Assembly: GCA_937922675.1 (NCBI GenBank)
Contig: CALAJN010000007.1
Coordinates: 62,001-126,000, forward strand
Reading direction: 5' to 3'
Origin: an uncultured Granulosicoccaceae bacterium
Lineage (GTDB): Bacteria; Pseudomonadota; Gammaproteobacteria; Granulosicoccales; Granulosicoccaceae
DNA: 64,000 nt
The notes under the pieces were generated by a model. It ran no database searches and was not told where the DNA came from. It saw only the letters and a program-made list of their open reading frames with translations. Below are positions 1 to 10,159 of the stretch, piece by piece (position 1 is the stretch's first letter; every line of letters starts with the position of its first letter). The position numbers and the translations under genes were made by a program.

Positions 1-735
1 GTCAGCGGACGCGCCCTGCAGTAGATCGTGAAACCACAGGTCACGACCATCTTGCCAGTTGACCTCATCCCCTCCGCGCTGCACAACAACAACGCGTTTG
101 ACCGACTCGAGCGTCTCGCAGGCAATGTCCACATTAGCCTTGACCGGAACCTTGCGTCCATAGCGCATGGCCTGGTCAGCTGTGATGACCACAGTGGCAT
201 CAAAGTCATCGATGCGCTCGCGCAGTGCGTCGGGCGACGACCCACTGAACACGACCGAATGGATGGCGCCCATGCGCGCACAAGCAAGCATGGATATAAC
301 CGCCTCGGGGATCATGGGCAAGTACAGGCACACTCGGTCTCCACGTTTGACACCAATGCCCCTGAGTGCAGTGGCGAGGCGACAAACCGCTTCACGCAAT
401 TCCTGGTAGGTAAATGTACGCGCAGGTTCGTCGTCAGCCTCCGCCTCCCATATCAAGGCGGTTTGGTCACCGCGGCTTTCAAGATGGCGATCAAGGCAGT
501 TGTAGGCAACATTCAGACGCGCACCCTCAAACCAGCGGGCGTCTCCGCCTGCCAGTGAGCCTGACTGCACCGTCTCCCAGGGGGTAAACCAGTGAACCAG
601 GCGCTCGGCCTGTTCTGCCCAGAAGGAATCGCTGTCATCGAGTGACTGCCGGTACAAACGCTCGTAGGTCTCTGTGTCGACGTTCGCCTTTTGCCGGAAG
701 GAGTCCGGTACGGGGCGAGCCAAACTGTCAGTCAT
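1..735 (-). CDS. acs: Acetyl-CoA synthetase, N-terminal part (cut by window edge)
   Basis: The first 245 codons of an AMP-forming acyl-CoA synthetase are visible, starting at the ATG at 735; the gene continues beyond base 1. The enzyme activates acetate to acetyl-CoA through acetyl-AMP in the cytoplasm. Visible family features are the ACAS N-terminal segment with WFEGARLNVAYNCLDRHL, the YLPMIPEAVISMLACARMGA stretch and GSSPDALRERI. The catalytic C-terminal domain lies outside the window, so propionyl-CoA synthetase (PrpE) cannot be fully excluded, but LNVAYNCLDRHL resembles Acs more. It lies downstream of the CbrA/CbrB-like two-component genes on the same strand, 99 bases after the regulator, which suggests that acetate activation is one output of that system. 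Confidence 0.85.
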   Translation of the reverse strand, partial: MTDSLARPVPDSFRQKANVDTETYERLYRQSLDDSDSFWAEQAERLVHWFTPWETVQSGSLAGGDARWFEGARLNVAYNCLDRHLESRGDQTALIWEAEADDEPARTFTYQELREAVCRLATALRGIGVKRGDRVCLYLPMIPEAVISMLACARMGAIHSVVFSGSSPDALRERIDDFDATVVITADQAMRYGRKVPVKANVDIACETLESVKRVVVVQRGGDEVNWQDGRDLWFHDLLQGASAD

Positions 736-834
736 ACGAAATCTGCACTGCTGTGGTGGGCAGAGTGTACCTGTCTGCCGGATCATGCGAGTGTCGGGGT
801 TTCACCTGCCTCAGATCCGTAGAAGAATGGGGCT

Positions 835-2097
835 CTAGCCAGTTTGCCTGAGCAGGCCGCTGCGCTGGCGCCGCTCCCAGAGCGCCTTGCGACTGATTCC
901 GAGGCGCGCTGCCAACTCGGTCTCCGAGAGACTGTCCTGGTGAAACTCGACGAACCACCGAAAATACCCATCGAGGCTGGGTGCAGCCCCGGTGGCCGCG
1001 CTCGACCCCTCCAGATCGGAGATGGCGAGGGTTTCACTTGTCACCAGCAGCGTTGCGCGCGCCAGCATGGCTTCCAGCTCCAGAACTTGTCCTGGCCACT
1101 CTCGGGTCTGCAGCCAGGCGCGGGCTGCATCATCCAGCTGTGGCGCAGTACGCCCGCAGCGGCGCGAGGTGGTTTCGATGACCCGTCGGGCGTGGACCAG
1201 GATATCGTCCGGTCGTTGCTGAAGCGGTGCAATACGATCCTGGCAGTCCGTCTCGAACAAGGAGGCAAATTCTCTGTCCAGCTTGCCGTCATCCACAAGC
1301 TCATCGATTGCTCGTTCAGCGATGCAAATCAAACTGGCATTGCTGGCGTCCAGGGTGTGGGTCAATGCGGCTTGCGTTGTCGTGTCCAGCAGGTCTGGAT
1401 AGCGCATGATCAATGTTCCCCTGCGCGCATCTCGCAGTCCTTGAGCGGGTCTTGTTGTGTCGAGCTCGGTGATCCGGCGTCGCTCCTGTTCACTCATGGC
1501 CGCAAGGTTCAGGATCACCAGCGGCCCGTCTGCACGGCTACCATTGACATGCACAGCGCGTGCTACGCCCTCACGCCCACAGCCTGGTGGCCCATACAGA
1601 AAGTGACGCAGTGGCGCATCAGGTTTGCGTTGATTTACCGGCTTTATGATTCGCTCGACCAAGGATTCCAGGGAGGTGCCATCAACGCGTCTGCTGGCTG
1701 GAATGAGCCTTGACAGGTCTCGCTCAAGTGCCGCCATGCGAATGCCCAGCCGGTCGCGCTGCAAGGCTCGTTCGAGTACCAGCAACAATTCATCATGATC
1801 GAAGGGCTTGGCAATATAGTCGGTAGCCCCTTCCTGCATGACGTCAACCGCTGATCGTACACTTGCGTGGCTGGTCATGATGACCACAGGCGTTGGTGCT
1901 ACCTTGCCTATGATCGCAGTGCCCGAGGCGCCCGGTAGGCGAAGATCCGACAAGACAAGATCAAAGGTATGCACGTCGGTACGCTCAGCCTCTTCAATCG
2001 TTGCCACATCAGTCACAGTGAATTTCTTACGCTCCAGAAAGCGTACCAGTGCTCGCCTGATGACATCTTCATCTTCTATGAGCAAGATGCGTCTCAT
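835..2097 (-). CDS. CbrB-like response regulator with degenerate sigma-54 AAA+ domain
   Basis: A 420-residue NtrC-type regulator. Residues 1 to about 115 are an intact receiver domain (LLIEDED acidic pocket, LVLSDLRLPG phosphoacceptor Asp, MTSHA, AKPF Lys). A central AAA+ region and a C-terminal Fis-type helix-turn-helix (ETELAARLGISRKALWERRQ) follow. The AAA+ region is eroded: the Walker A reads GPPGCGRE, the GAFTGA sigma-54 contact loop is absent, and the Walker B position reads GTLIMRYPDLL instead of GTLFLDE. It probably binds DNA in response to phosphorylation but should not remodel sigma-54 holoenzyme. Its start overlaps the stop of the sensor gene by ATGA. The gene order matches Pseudomonas cbrA-cbrB, so I read it as a CbrB relative that has changed mechanism. 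Confidence 0.85.
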   Translation of the reverse strand: MRRILLIEDEDVIRRALVRFLERKKFTVTDVATIEEAERTDVHTFDLVLSDLRLPGASGTAIIGKVAPTPVVIMTSHASVRSAVDVMQEGATDYIAKPFDHDELLLVLERALQRDRLGIRMAALERDLSRLIPASRRVDGTSLESLVERIIKPVNQRKPDAPLRHFLYGPPGCGREGVARAVHVNGSRADGPLVILNLAAMSEQERRRITELDTTRPAQGLRDARRGTLIMRYPDLLDTTTQAALTHTLDASNASLICIAERAIDELVDDGKLDREFASLFETDCQDRIAPLQQRPDDILVHARRVIETTSRRCGRTAPQLDDAARAWLQTREWPGQVLELEAMLARATLLVTSETLAISDLEGSSAATGAAPSLDGYFRWFVEFHQDSLSETELAARLGISRKALWERRQRSGLLRQTG

Positions 2098-5051
2098 CGC
2101 GCCAGGACTTTGGGCAAACTGACAACGATAGCCGCACCTTTTTCGCGCTCCGCTATGCGAACGCGACCCTCGTGCTTGGTAATGATTCCATGGACTATGG
2201 ATAAGCCAAGGCCGGTACCAAAGCCCACTTCTTTTGTTGTAAAGAATGGATCGAAAACCTTTTCACGCACTGCTGCGTCCATACCGGGTCCATCATCTTC
2301 TACTACTACATGACAATGTTCGTTGTCGCTACTTGCCCGTATACGTATTTGGCCACCCTTGTTGGACGCATGACAAGCATTGTTGAGCAGGTTGACGAAT
2401 ACCTGTGAGAGTTGATTGGGGTTGCCATTGACCATGAGGTTTTCAGTGGCATCAATGACAAACTGGTAGTCCCTTGCTTCAAATGAGAGCTTGACCAACT
2501 TGAGTGCGTCATCGATAACATCGTTGATGCTCACAAGGCTGACATCGTCAGTGCTGTAGTCACCGCCGTGCGAAAAACCGAGCAGAGAGCGCACGATGGT
2601 ATCAATGCGTTGAACCTGGCTCAATATGTCGTCCGCTTGCTCGGGCACGATAATGTGCGAGTCGGATTCGCGAATATCGTGTTTGATGTTTTGTGCAAGG
2701 CTTGCAATGCCGGTCAAGGGGTTGCCGATTTCATGTGCCACACCGGCAGCGAGTCGGCCGACTGAGGCCAATCTTTCACTGTGCACCAACTCTGACTCGA
2801 GCATATCGAGATCGCTCCTGTCCTCGACCAGAATGACCTGGCCTGCAAGTGAATTATCGCTCCCCGCGGGAGTGCCGATATCAGCCTTGTGCAAGTTCAG
2901 TGTCAGTGTGCGGGTATCTGTATTGATACGAATACCTTGCGCCACCGTGTCTGAGCTTGCGACAAATTGTGCAAGTGTGGACCCCCACGGCAATGGAAGT
3001 GAATTGAGCGGGACATCACGAGCGTACCGCTCCGAGATGCCCGTGAGTCGGGATAGCGATAGGTTCCATAGATACACGCGATCATCGGCTGCGATGGAGC
3101 ATACCCCGACGGGCATATCACGAAGCACATCACCGAGGTAGCGTCGCAGATCATCTAGCTGCCTGGTCAAGCCGCGCATGCGTTCTCGGGAGACTTCCAG
3201 GCGTTGCTCAAGCACCTGGACGTCAGTGCTGTCGCTGGTTTGTGTCATACCAGAACGCGGCCTTCTCGGGCGCAAGGTGTTGCGCGCAATCGTTGGACCG
3301 ACCAGCCCTGTCAAGTTGCGCTCCAATCTGTCGTGCAGCAAACGAAGTTCAGGTGCACGAGTCTCTCGTTCATCCAGGCCAGTCTCGTGCAGAGCGCGTT
3401 GAAATTCTTCGCTGGCAACACGCGTACCGAACACTTGCTGCATCGCGTATCGATAGTGCACACCGGAGCGCGCAAGCTCAAGAGGCGCAAGTCCCATGGT
3501 GCCAACGTTGGTCACGCTCTCTGCGGTCAGCTCGCCAACGACCAGTTCGTTTTTGTCGGCGGGTATCAGTACCGAAGTCAGCGCAAAGGCCACAACGTTG
3601 GCTGACAAGGAGCAAAACGTAGACAAGGTCCAGATGTCGGTTGATATCGGGAACCCGAACGTCGGATCCATGGTCGGTACCAACAATGGCAGGATCAGTA
3701 GTACAAACCACACGAGTGCCCCGCAACAGAGCCCAATGATAAAACCGAGCGGTGTGGCCCGAGGGATCAACAGAAGTGCCATCGTGCCGGGTAACAGTTG
3801 AGCGGCTGCGACAAAGCTGATCAAGCCAAGACTTGCCAGACCGTCGTTGAGTTCGATAACAACGTAGAAGCCAAACCCTGCAGCGACAATGGCTGTGATG
3901 ACCAGGCGTTTGCTCCATAGAATCCTGCGGTACACGTCTCCGGTGCGATGTGAAGACAAGGATGCGGGCAACAGGAGATGATTGAGAAACATCGAAGACA
4001 GGGCCAGCGTTGTGACAATCATCATCGCACTGGCAGCTGACAAACCGCCTACAAAGATCAATATCGCAAGCCACTTGTGCTCAAGCATTGTGGCAAGACC
4101 GAGTACGTAGAAATCGGCTGTAAAACCGATATCGTCCAACTGCAGGAATCTTCCAGCAAACAGGATCGGCACAATTGGCAGGTTCAACAGAAGCAGGTAC
4201 AGAGGAAACAGCCAGTAGGCTGTTCGCAGGTGTGCAGGTTTGTCGTTTTCGACAAAGGTCATGTGGTATTGACGTGGCAACAAGAAGGCTGCTGAGAACG
4301 CAAGTAGCAGCAGCGTTGACCACAAGCCCGTACCCGTTGGTGCGTACAGCTTGCTCAGCATTTCTGGCCGAGCGCTAGTCCAGGCTGCAAGATCCTGTGG
4401 TGAATCAAAAACGGCAAACATGACGAAGGCTCCGGCAACCAGCAGAGCGATCAGCTTGACGGCCGACTCGAAGGCGATAGCGACGACCAGGCCACGGTGT
4501 TTTTCCCGCGGTGACAAATGTCGCGCACCAAACAAGACTGAAAACACAATGATCACAGCACAAAAACCCAAGGCGGATGCCTCTGCAGGTACCCGGCCGG
4601 AGAGCAATTGCAAGGACTCGGTGACCGCCCGAATTTGCAGTGACAAGTAGGGCAGGATACCCACGAGCATGAACACTGTGACAATGACACCGCTGACCCG
4701 CCCGCCGTAGCGGAACGCGAGCAGGTCGGCAATGGAGGTCAGCTGGTGTTCGCGCGCGAGCGCCAGCAAGGGAGCCAGTAAACGAGGCCCTAACAAAAAG
4801 GCACCCGTCACACCGAGATAGATTGTCAAGAACGCGTAACCGCTGGTGTCGGCAAGACCAACGCTGCCGTAGTAAGTCCACGAGGTGGCGTAGACCCCAA
4901 GCGACAGGCTGTATACCAGCGGGTTGGACACGATATGCAGCGGCAGCCAATTTGAGTCTGCCGCGTGAGCAATCAAGAACAGCAGCGCCAGGTAGGCAAG
5001 TCCTACGGCGATCAAGGTCGACGGTGCAATGAAGTCGGAGGCGCCTGTCAT
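2094..5051 (-). CDS. cbrA: CbrA-like sensor histidine kinase with SLC5 transporter domain
   Basis: A 985-residue membrane sensor kinase. The N-terminal half has about a dozen hydrophobic segments of the sodium:solute symporter (SLC5/PutP) type, with the typical YATSWTYYGSVGLADTSGYAF and RQYHMTFVEN stretches. A linker follows, then a PAS-like region (MPVGVCSIAADDRVYLWN), the HisKA box ERLASVGRLAAGVAHEIGNPLTGIA cut as H-E-I-G-N-P, and an HATPase domain (N box LLNNACHAS, VVEDDGPGM, GFGTGLGLSI). The ATG at 5051 was chosen because it forms an ATGA overlap with the upstream small gene; an upstream start at 5153 would overlap that gene fully. In Pseudomonas, CbrA controls carbon and nitrogen source use; the ligand here is unknown. 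Confidence 0.92.
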   Translation of the reverse strand: MTGASDFIAPSTLIAVGLAYLALLFLIAHAADSNWLPLHIVSNPLVYSLSLGVYATSWTYYGSVGLADTSGYAFLTIYLGVTGAFLLGPRLLAPLLALAREHQLTSIADLLAFRYGGRVSGVIVTVFMLVGILPYLSLQIRAVTESLQLLSGRVPAEASALGFCAVIIVFSVLFGARHLSPREKHRGLVVAIAFESAVKLIALLVAGAFVMFAVFDSPQDLAAWTSARPEMLSKLYAPTGTGLWSTLLLLAFSAAFLLPRQYHMTFVENDKPAHLRTAYWLFPLYLLLLNLPIVPILFAGRFLQLDDIGFTADFYVLGLATMLEHKWLAILIFVGGLSAASAMMIVTTLALSSMFLNHLLLPASLSSHRTGDVYRRILWSKRLVITAIVAAGFGFYVVIELNDGLASLGLISFVAAAQLLPGTMALLLIPRATPLGFIIGLCCGALVWFVLLILPLLVPTMDPTFGFPISTDIWTLSTFCSLSANVVAFALTSVLIPADKNELVVGELTAESVTNVGTMGLAPLELARSGVHYRYAMQQVFGTRVASEEFQRALHETGLDERETRAPELRLLHDRLERNLTGLVGPTIARNTLRPRRPRSGMTQTSDSTDVQVLEQRLEVSRERMRGLTRQLDDLRRYLGDVLRDMPVGVCSIAADDRVYLWNLSLSRLTGISERYARDVPLNSLPLPWGSTLAQFVASSDTVAQGIRINTDTRTLTLNLHKADIGTPAGSDNSLAGQVILVEDRSDLDMLESELVHSERLASVGRLAAGVAHEIGNPLTGIASLAQNIKHDIRESDSHIIVPEQADDILSQVQRIDTIVRSLLGFSHGGDYSTDDVSLVSINDVIDDALKLVKLSFEARDYQFVIDATENLMVNGNPNQLSQVFVNLLNNACHASNKGGQIRIRASSDNEHCHVVVEDDGPGMDAAVREKVFDPFFTTKEVGFGTGLGLSIVHGIITKHEGRVRIAEREKGAAIVVSLPKVLAR

Positions 5052-5233
5052 TGCGAGTCCGTGTTGCTGCGCTGATTCCACCACACCAGGACGATAACCA
5101 ACATCCACGGAACAAACATCGCATACCAGGGAAGGTTCAGCGACGTCCACCACCCGGTCAGCGGTGAATGGATGATAAAAAGCGCCATCGCAGCGATCAA
5201 CATTGTGTGATCTGGTCTTGGCCGAGAGCTCAT
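5048..5233 (-). CDS. Small membrane protein upstream of cbrA (CbrX-like position)
   Basis: A 61-residue protein with two hydrophobic segments (residues about 10-25 and 35-52), basic at the N-terminus and ending in RSNTDSQ. It overlaps gluQ upstream (ATGA at 5230-5233) and cbrA downstream (ATGA at 5048-5051), so it looks translationally coupled at both ends. A small ORF in the same position, called cbrX, is known upstream of cbrA in Pseudomonas. I infer a similar role here: coupling of translation or a membrane partner of the sensor. The sequence alone gives no biochemical function. Confidence 0.75.
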   Translation of the reverse strand: MSSRPRPDHTMLIAAMALFIIHSPLTGWWTSLNLPWYAMFVPWMLVIVLVWWNQRSNTDSQ

Positions 5234-6138
5234 GGGCTCAGACTACGTGCCAATGTTGCGGGGATCCAGTCTGTTTGCCACTGTTCGTGAGCCAGTGCGT
5301 GGAAGGTTTCAACAGTTGTTGCCTTCAATGGAGCCTGTCCGAGAACCTGCCAGGCTTGCTTGAGTGCAGGTAGTGGCGCATCGATGGCCTCGGCACCGGT
5401 TTGCTTGCCGAGTTTGGCGCCTGTGCAGTCCACTAGCACGGGCACGTGAGCGTAGTCTGGTGGCACAAGGTCAAGGCGCTCCATTAGGGCAATCTGAGCA
5501 GCCGTAGCTGGCAGAAGGTCTGCGCCCCGCACCACATCGTCGTTGTCGGTCGCATCATCAACTGCCGCGGCGAGCGGGTAGGCGACCACTGCATCGCGTC
5601 GGTGGACGACTACATCGCCAACCTCATTGTCAAGGCAAACCGTCTGCGGTCCTTGCACAGCATCCACAAAGCTTACCGAGCCTTGCAGTCTGGCTCGCAA
5701 GGCCGTTTCGCTCCCCGGTATGCCGCGCTTGGCATCAAGTGACAATCGCTCGGTGACTCGGTCGGCATCGATGGTCCTGTCGCGGCAGTGGCCCGGATAC
5801 ACAGACGTCCCGGCAATGTCACGCCTGCTGCAACTGCACTCGAAGAGCAAGCCGGCTGTGGCGAGGCTGCACAAAGCTGCACGGTATCGATCTGCGCGCT
5901 CGCTTTGCCGGCAGACAAGAGTGCTTGCGGTGCTCAGGCCGCAGCGTTGCAAGGCTTGAAGTATAGAGAGTTCGGCCCCTGGCACAACACGCGGCCGGTC
6001 AAGGTCATCTATGCGAATCGACCAGTGTGGGCTCCACAGCCGACTGGCCAGTGCAGCTACCAGTGAGCCGGCGTGCAGATGTCCGGTGGGCGAGGGCGCA
6101 AAGCGCCCTCGCCTGGGGTGTGATGCGTGAGGACGCAG
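5230..6138 (-). CDS. gluQ: Glutamyl-Q tRNA(Asp) synthetase without a canonical start codon
   Basis: GluQ charges glutamate onto the queuosine base of tRNA(Asp). The frame encodes GRFAPSPTGHLHAGSLVAAL (HIGH-type signature), IDDLDRPRVVPGAE, zinc-ligand candidates (CSCSRRD, CRDRT) and a KMSKS-like GAKLGKQ. The essential N-terminal part lies upstream of the first ATG/GTG/TTG, which is a GTG at 5985 after the HIGH motif. From the in-frame stop near 6179 down to the HIGH region there is no standard start, only CTG codons (6148-6150 and 6136-6138) and ATC codons. I place the start provisionally at the CTG at 6138, giving 302 residues, a normal length. It follows dksA directly, as in Pseudomonas and enterics. 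A sequencing error is the alternative explanation. Confidence 0.85.
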   Translation of the reverse strand: MRPHASHPRRGRFAPSPTGHLHAGSLVAALASRLWSPHWSIRIDDLDRPRVVPGAELSILQALQRCGLSTASTLVCRQSERADRYRAALCSLATAGLLFECSCSRRDIAGTSVYPGHCRDRTIDADRVTERLSLDAKRGIPGSETALRARLQGSVSFVDAVQGPQTVCLDNEVGDVVVHRRDAVVAYPLAAAVDDATDNDDVVRGADLLPATAAQIALMERLDLVPPDYAHVPVLVDCTGAKLGKQTGAEAIDAPLPALKQAWQVLGQAPLKATTVETFHALAHEQWQTDWIPATLARSLSP

Positions 6139-6146
6139 ATCAGAGA

Positions 6147-6995
6147 TCAGGCGATTTGTCGCTCGCGGATTTCCTCAAGCGTTTTGCAATCGATGCACAA
6201 CTCAGCAGTAAGGCGTGCCTCAAGACGAGCCACTCCGATTTCAATGCCGCAGCTTTCGCAGTAGCCGTATTCCTCATCATCAATACGACGCTGTGCTTCG
6301 TTGATCTTCTTGATCAGCTTGCGCTCACGATCACGCGTGCGCAGTTCCAGGCTGAACTCCTCTTCCTGAGTTGCCCGATCGTTAGGGTCCGGGAAGTTGG
6401 TAGCGTCATCTTTCATGTGGTCAACGGTGCGGTCGACCTCTTCCATCAATTGTTGCTTCCATTCAGCCAGGAGTTTGCTGAAATGAGCGAGTTGATCCTT
6501 GTTCATGTAGTGCCCTTGCTGGGCAGTATCAGTCTTGGTGACCTTGCTGTCATTTGCGGCTGTGGTCCGGGCATCTTTCATCGGAGGAGATTTAGACTTC
6601 TGCTCAAGAGGTTTCTTGGGTGTCTTGTTCTTTGTAGTTGGCTTTGGCGAAGTTGTCTTGCCGTTGCCACTATCCGCAATCGCAGCCGTGTTCTCCGCAG
6701 GCTTTTTCTTGTTAGCTGCGGGTGTCTTTTTTGCGGCAGCGCTGGTGTTGTCACTCCTGGCGGTGGTTTTTTTTGCAGCGACTTTTTTGGGCGCGTTTGT
6801 CTTGGCTGCAACCTTTTTTGCGGCGGTCTTCTTTACAGCCTTTTTCTTCGTCGCCGCCGATTTAGTTTCGCTTGTCTTGCTGGCTGTTGCTTTGGACGCC
6901 GCTTTAGTTGCCGTCTTGGGCGCGGCTTTAGTGGCCGCTTTCTTGGTGGCAGTCTTCTTTGCGGCGGTCTTCTTGGACTTGGTTGTGGTTGCCAT
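6147..6995 (-). CDS. dksA: RNA polymerase-binding DksA with long Lys/Ala-rich N-terminal tail
   Basis: DksA binds the RNA polymerase secondary channel and works with ppGpp. The last 119 of 282 residues are a standard Dks[14 protein letters not shown], coiled coil with [19 protein letters not shown] (coiled-coil tip Asp pair), and a four-Cys zinc finger CESC/CIDC. Before it lie about 162 residues made mostly of Lys, Ala, Thr and Pro ([13 protein letters not shown]-type repeats), like histone H1 or AlgP tails. The ATG at 6995 was chosen because GGGAGGAG stands five bases upstream. A second ATG at 6506, at the exact start of the core, has AGGG six bases upstream and could yield a short canonical DksA. 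Confidence 0.93.
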   Translation of the reverse strand: MATTTKSKKTAAKKTATKKAATKAAPKTATKAASKATASKTSETKSAATKKKAVKKTAAKKVAAKTNAPKKVAAKKTTARSDNTSAAAKKTPAANKKKPAENTAAIADSGNGKTTSPKPTTKNKTPKKPLEQKSKSPPMKDARTTAANDSKVTKTDTAQQGHYMNKDQLAHFSKLLAEWKQQLMEEVDRTVDHMKDDATNFPDPNDRATQEEEFSLELRTRDRERKLIKKINEAQRRIDDEEYGYCESCGIEIGVARLEARLTAELCIDCKTLEEIRERQIA

Positions 6996-7049
6996 GTCAG
7001 CTCCTCCCTTGAGATTCCCGTTCATTGAACAGGGAATACGCAGCCCGCC

Positions 7050-7078
7050 TTTCTAACAGAAGTCGGGGCTCGATGCAA
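7050..7078 (-). promoter_or_regulatory. Candidate sigma-70 promoter of dksA
   Basis: On the minus strand TTGCAT (7078-7073) and TAGAAA (7055-7050) are separated by exactly 17 bases, about 55 bases upstream of the dksA ATG at 6995. The match is moderate and unconfirmed by any transcript data. Confidence 0.45.
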
Positions 7079-7174
7079 TTCGATTGTGCAGTAGTTCACG
7101 AATCCACCACAGTAATCTCTTGAAGGCCCAACTGCCTGGCTGTGAGTCTCAATCCTTGCCCACCCATCACGCCT

Positions 7175-8632
7175 CTATGCTTTTTCAGTGACGGAGTCGA
7201 CATGAGTTGCGATATCGCCGTCAGCGAGGGTGGCTGTGAGCACCGTTCCCGGCGAGACGTCCCCTACGCGTGTAACAACACCGGATTCGCTGCGCAGCAC
7301 GGCATACCCGCGTGCCAGCACCGCCATCGGGCCAACGGCTTGCAAGGCACGAGACGCGGGTTCCAGGCGGGCCTGATACGCGCTCAGACGGGCGTGTATC
7401 GCCGCCTCCAGCCTCTGGCGAACATGACCGTGGCTCTGTTGCGCATCAGCAAGTAATCGACCCGGGGCACGCGCGTCCAGCCGGACCTGAAGGTTGGATA
7501 ATGCCGCTGTGGCGCGTCGTTGGCGTTCCAGCAGGGCCCGGGTCAGTCGCAGGTTCAGCTCATCGATGCGTTGTGCACGCGCGTCGAGCAGACGCTCGGG
7601 GCGTCTGGCTGTCAGTCTTTGCTCAACGCTGGCGTAGTTTCCCCTGGCGATGCGTAGCGATCTGTGCATCGCAGCCGTCAATGCCTTGTCAAGACGGATT
7701 GCCTGCGTGGCAAGCGCGTGGCCATCCGGGGTTGCAAGCTCAGCGGCTGCCGAGGGCGTCGGTGCCCTGAGATCGGCGACCAGATCTGCAATGGTGATAT
7801 CGACTTCATGGCCAACGCCGCTGACAACAGGAACAGGGCACTCGCGAATCGCAGCTGCGAGGCTGCGTTCATTGAAGGCCCAGAGGTCCTCAATCGAGCC
7901 ACCGCCGCGCACCAGCAGCAGCACATCGACCTCGCGGCGTCTCGCCGCATGCCCCACTGCCTGTACCAACGCCGGCGCTGCCTGCGCCCCCTGGGTCATG
8001 CTGGGATAGAGAATGACCTTGCCTTGAGGGTAGCGACGAGCGAGCACCTGCAAAACGTCCCGAAGCGCGGCGCCGGTCGGGGAGGTCACCACACCGATCG
8101 TTTGTGGCACTGCAGGCAAGGCCAGCTTGGACGCCGTGTCAAACCAGCCGGCCTCGGCGAGTTCGCGCTTGGTCTGCTCAAAAGCTGCCTGCAACCGCCC
8201 TGCGCCGGCGGGTTCCATGTGCTCGACAATCAACTGGAAGTCACCACGGGCTGCGTAGAGTCCCAAGGCACCGCGTACTAACACGGCGTCTCCTGCACGC
8301 GGCTCAAAAGCCAGATGTTGATTGCGGCCACGGAACATCGCACAGCGAATCTGCGCGCGGCTGTCCTTGAGCGAGAAATAGAGATGACCACTGCCCGGAC
8401 GTGACAGGTTGGAGATTTCCGCTTGCAACCAGACTGTGCCGAACCCGCCCTCCAGATGTTGTTGAACGTCCTGCAGCAATCGGGCAACGGTGAACACCTT
8501 GCCACCGGGCGACGAATCGGCCTGGTTGGGGTCACTGGATGATGTCGCGCGGCTCAAGGTCGGTTTCAGGCCGGGGCGGGACCCGCGTAACGGGCGCTCG
8601 CCGGGAGCGGTGTTTTTCATGCGACCCAGCAT
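7175..8632 (-). CDS. xseA: Exodeoxyribonuclease VII large subunit
   Basis: A 485-residue large subunit of exonuclease VII, which degrades single-stranded DNA together with XseB (not in this window). An N-terminal OB-fold (about residues 45-140, VWLQAEISNLSRPGSGHLYFSLKD) is followed by the catalytic domain with GVVTSPTGAALRDVL, the LLLVRGGGSIEDLWAFN motif and GVGHEVDITIADLVADLRAPTPSAAAE-type signature. A long basic helical C-terminal region completes it. Two starts are possible, ATG at 8632 and ATG at 8620; neither has a strong ribosome site. The first 40 residues are Pro/Arg-rich and not part of the usual fold. It is divergent from guaB, with about 55 bases between the two genes. Confidence 0.95.
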   Translation of the reverse strand: MLGRMKNTAPGERPLRGSRPGLKPTLSRATSSSDPNQADSSPGGKVFTVARLLQDVQQHLEGGFGTVWLQAEISNLSRPGSGHLYFSLKDSRAQIRCAMFRGRNQHLAFEPRAGDAVLVRGALGLYAARGDFQLIVEHMEPAGAGRLQAAFEQTKRELAEAGWFDTASKLALPAVPQTIGVVTSPTGAALRDVLQVLARRYPQGKVILYPSMTQGAQAAPALVQAVGHAARRREVDVLLLVRGGGSIEDLWAFNERSLAAAIRECPVPVVSGVGHEVDITIADLVADLRAPTPSAAAELATPDGHALATQAIRLDKALTAAMHRSLRIARGNYASVEQRLTARRPERLLDARAQRIDELNLRLTRALLERQRRATAALSNLQVRLDARAPGRLLADAQQSHGHVRQRLEAAIHARLSAYQARLEPASRALQAVGPMAVLARGYAVLRSESGVVTRVGDVSPGTVLTATLADGDIATHVDSVTEKA

Positions 8633-8648
8633 AGCGGGTTCACTGTAG

Positions 8649-10148
<1,500 letters not shown>

Positions 10149-10159
10149 GGCATCGTCAC

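Noticed and set aside
844-1713. 289-codon frame on the plus strand opposite the response regulator gene
   Set aside because: No recognisable domain and fully antisense to a gene with clear receiver and HTH motifs.
6027-7028. 333-codon Leu/Phe/Cys-rich frame on the plus strand
   Set aside because: It is the antisense of the Lys/Ala-rich dksA tail; the hydrophobic look comes from the complementary codons.
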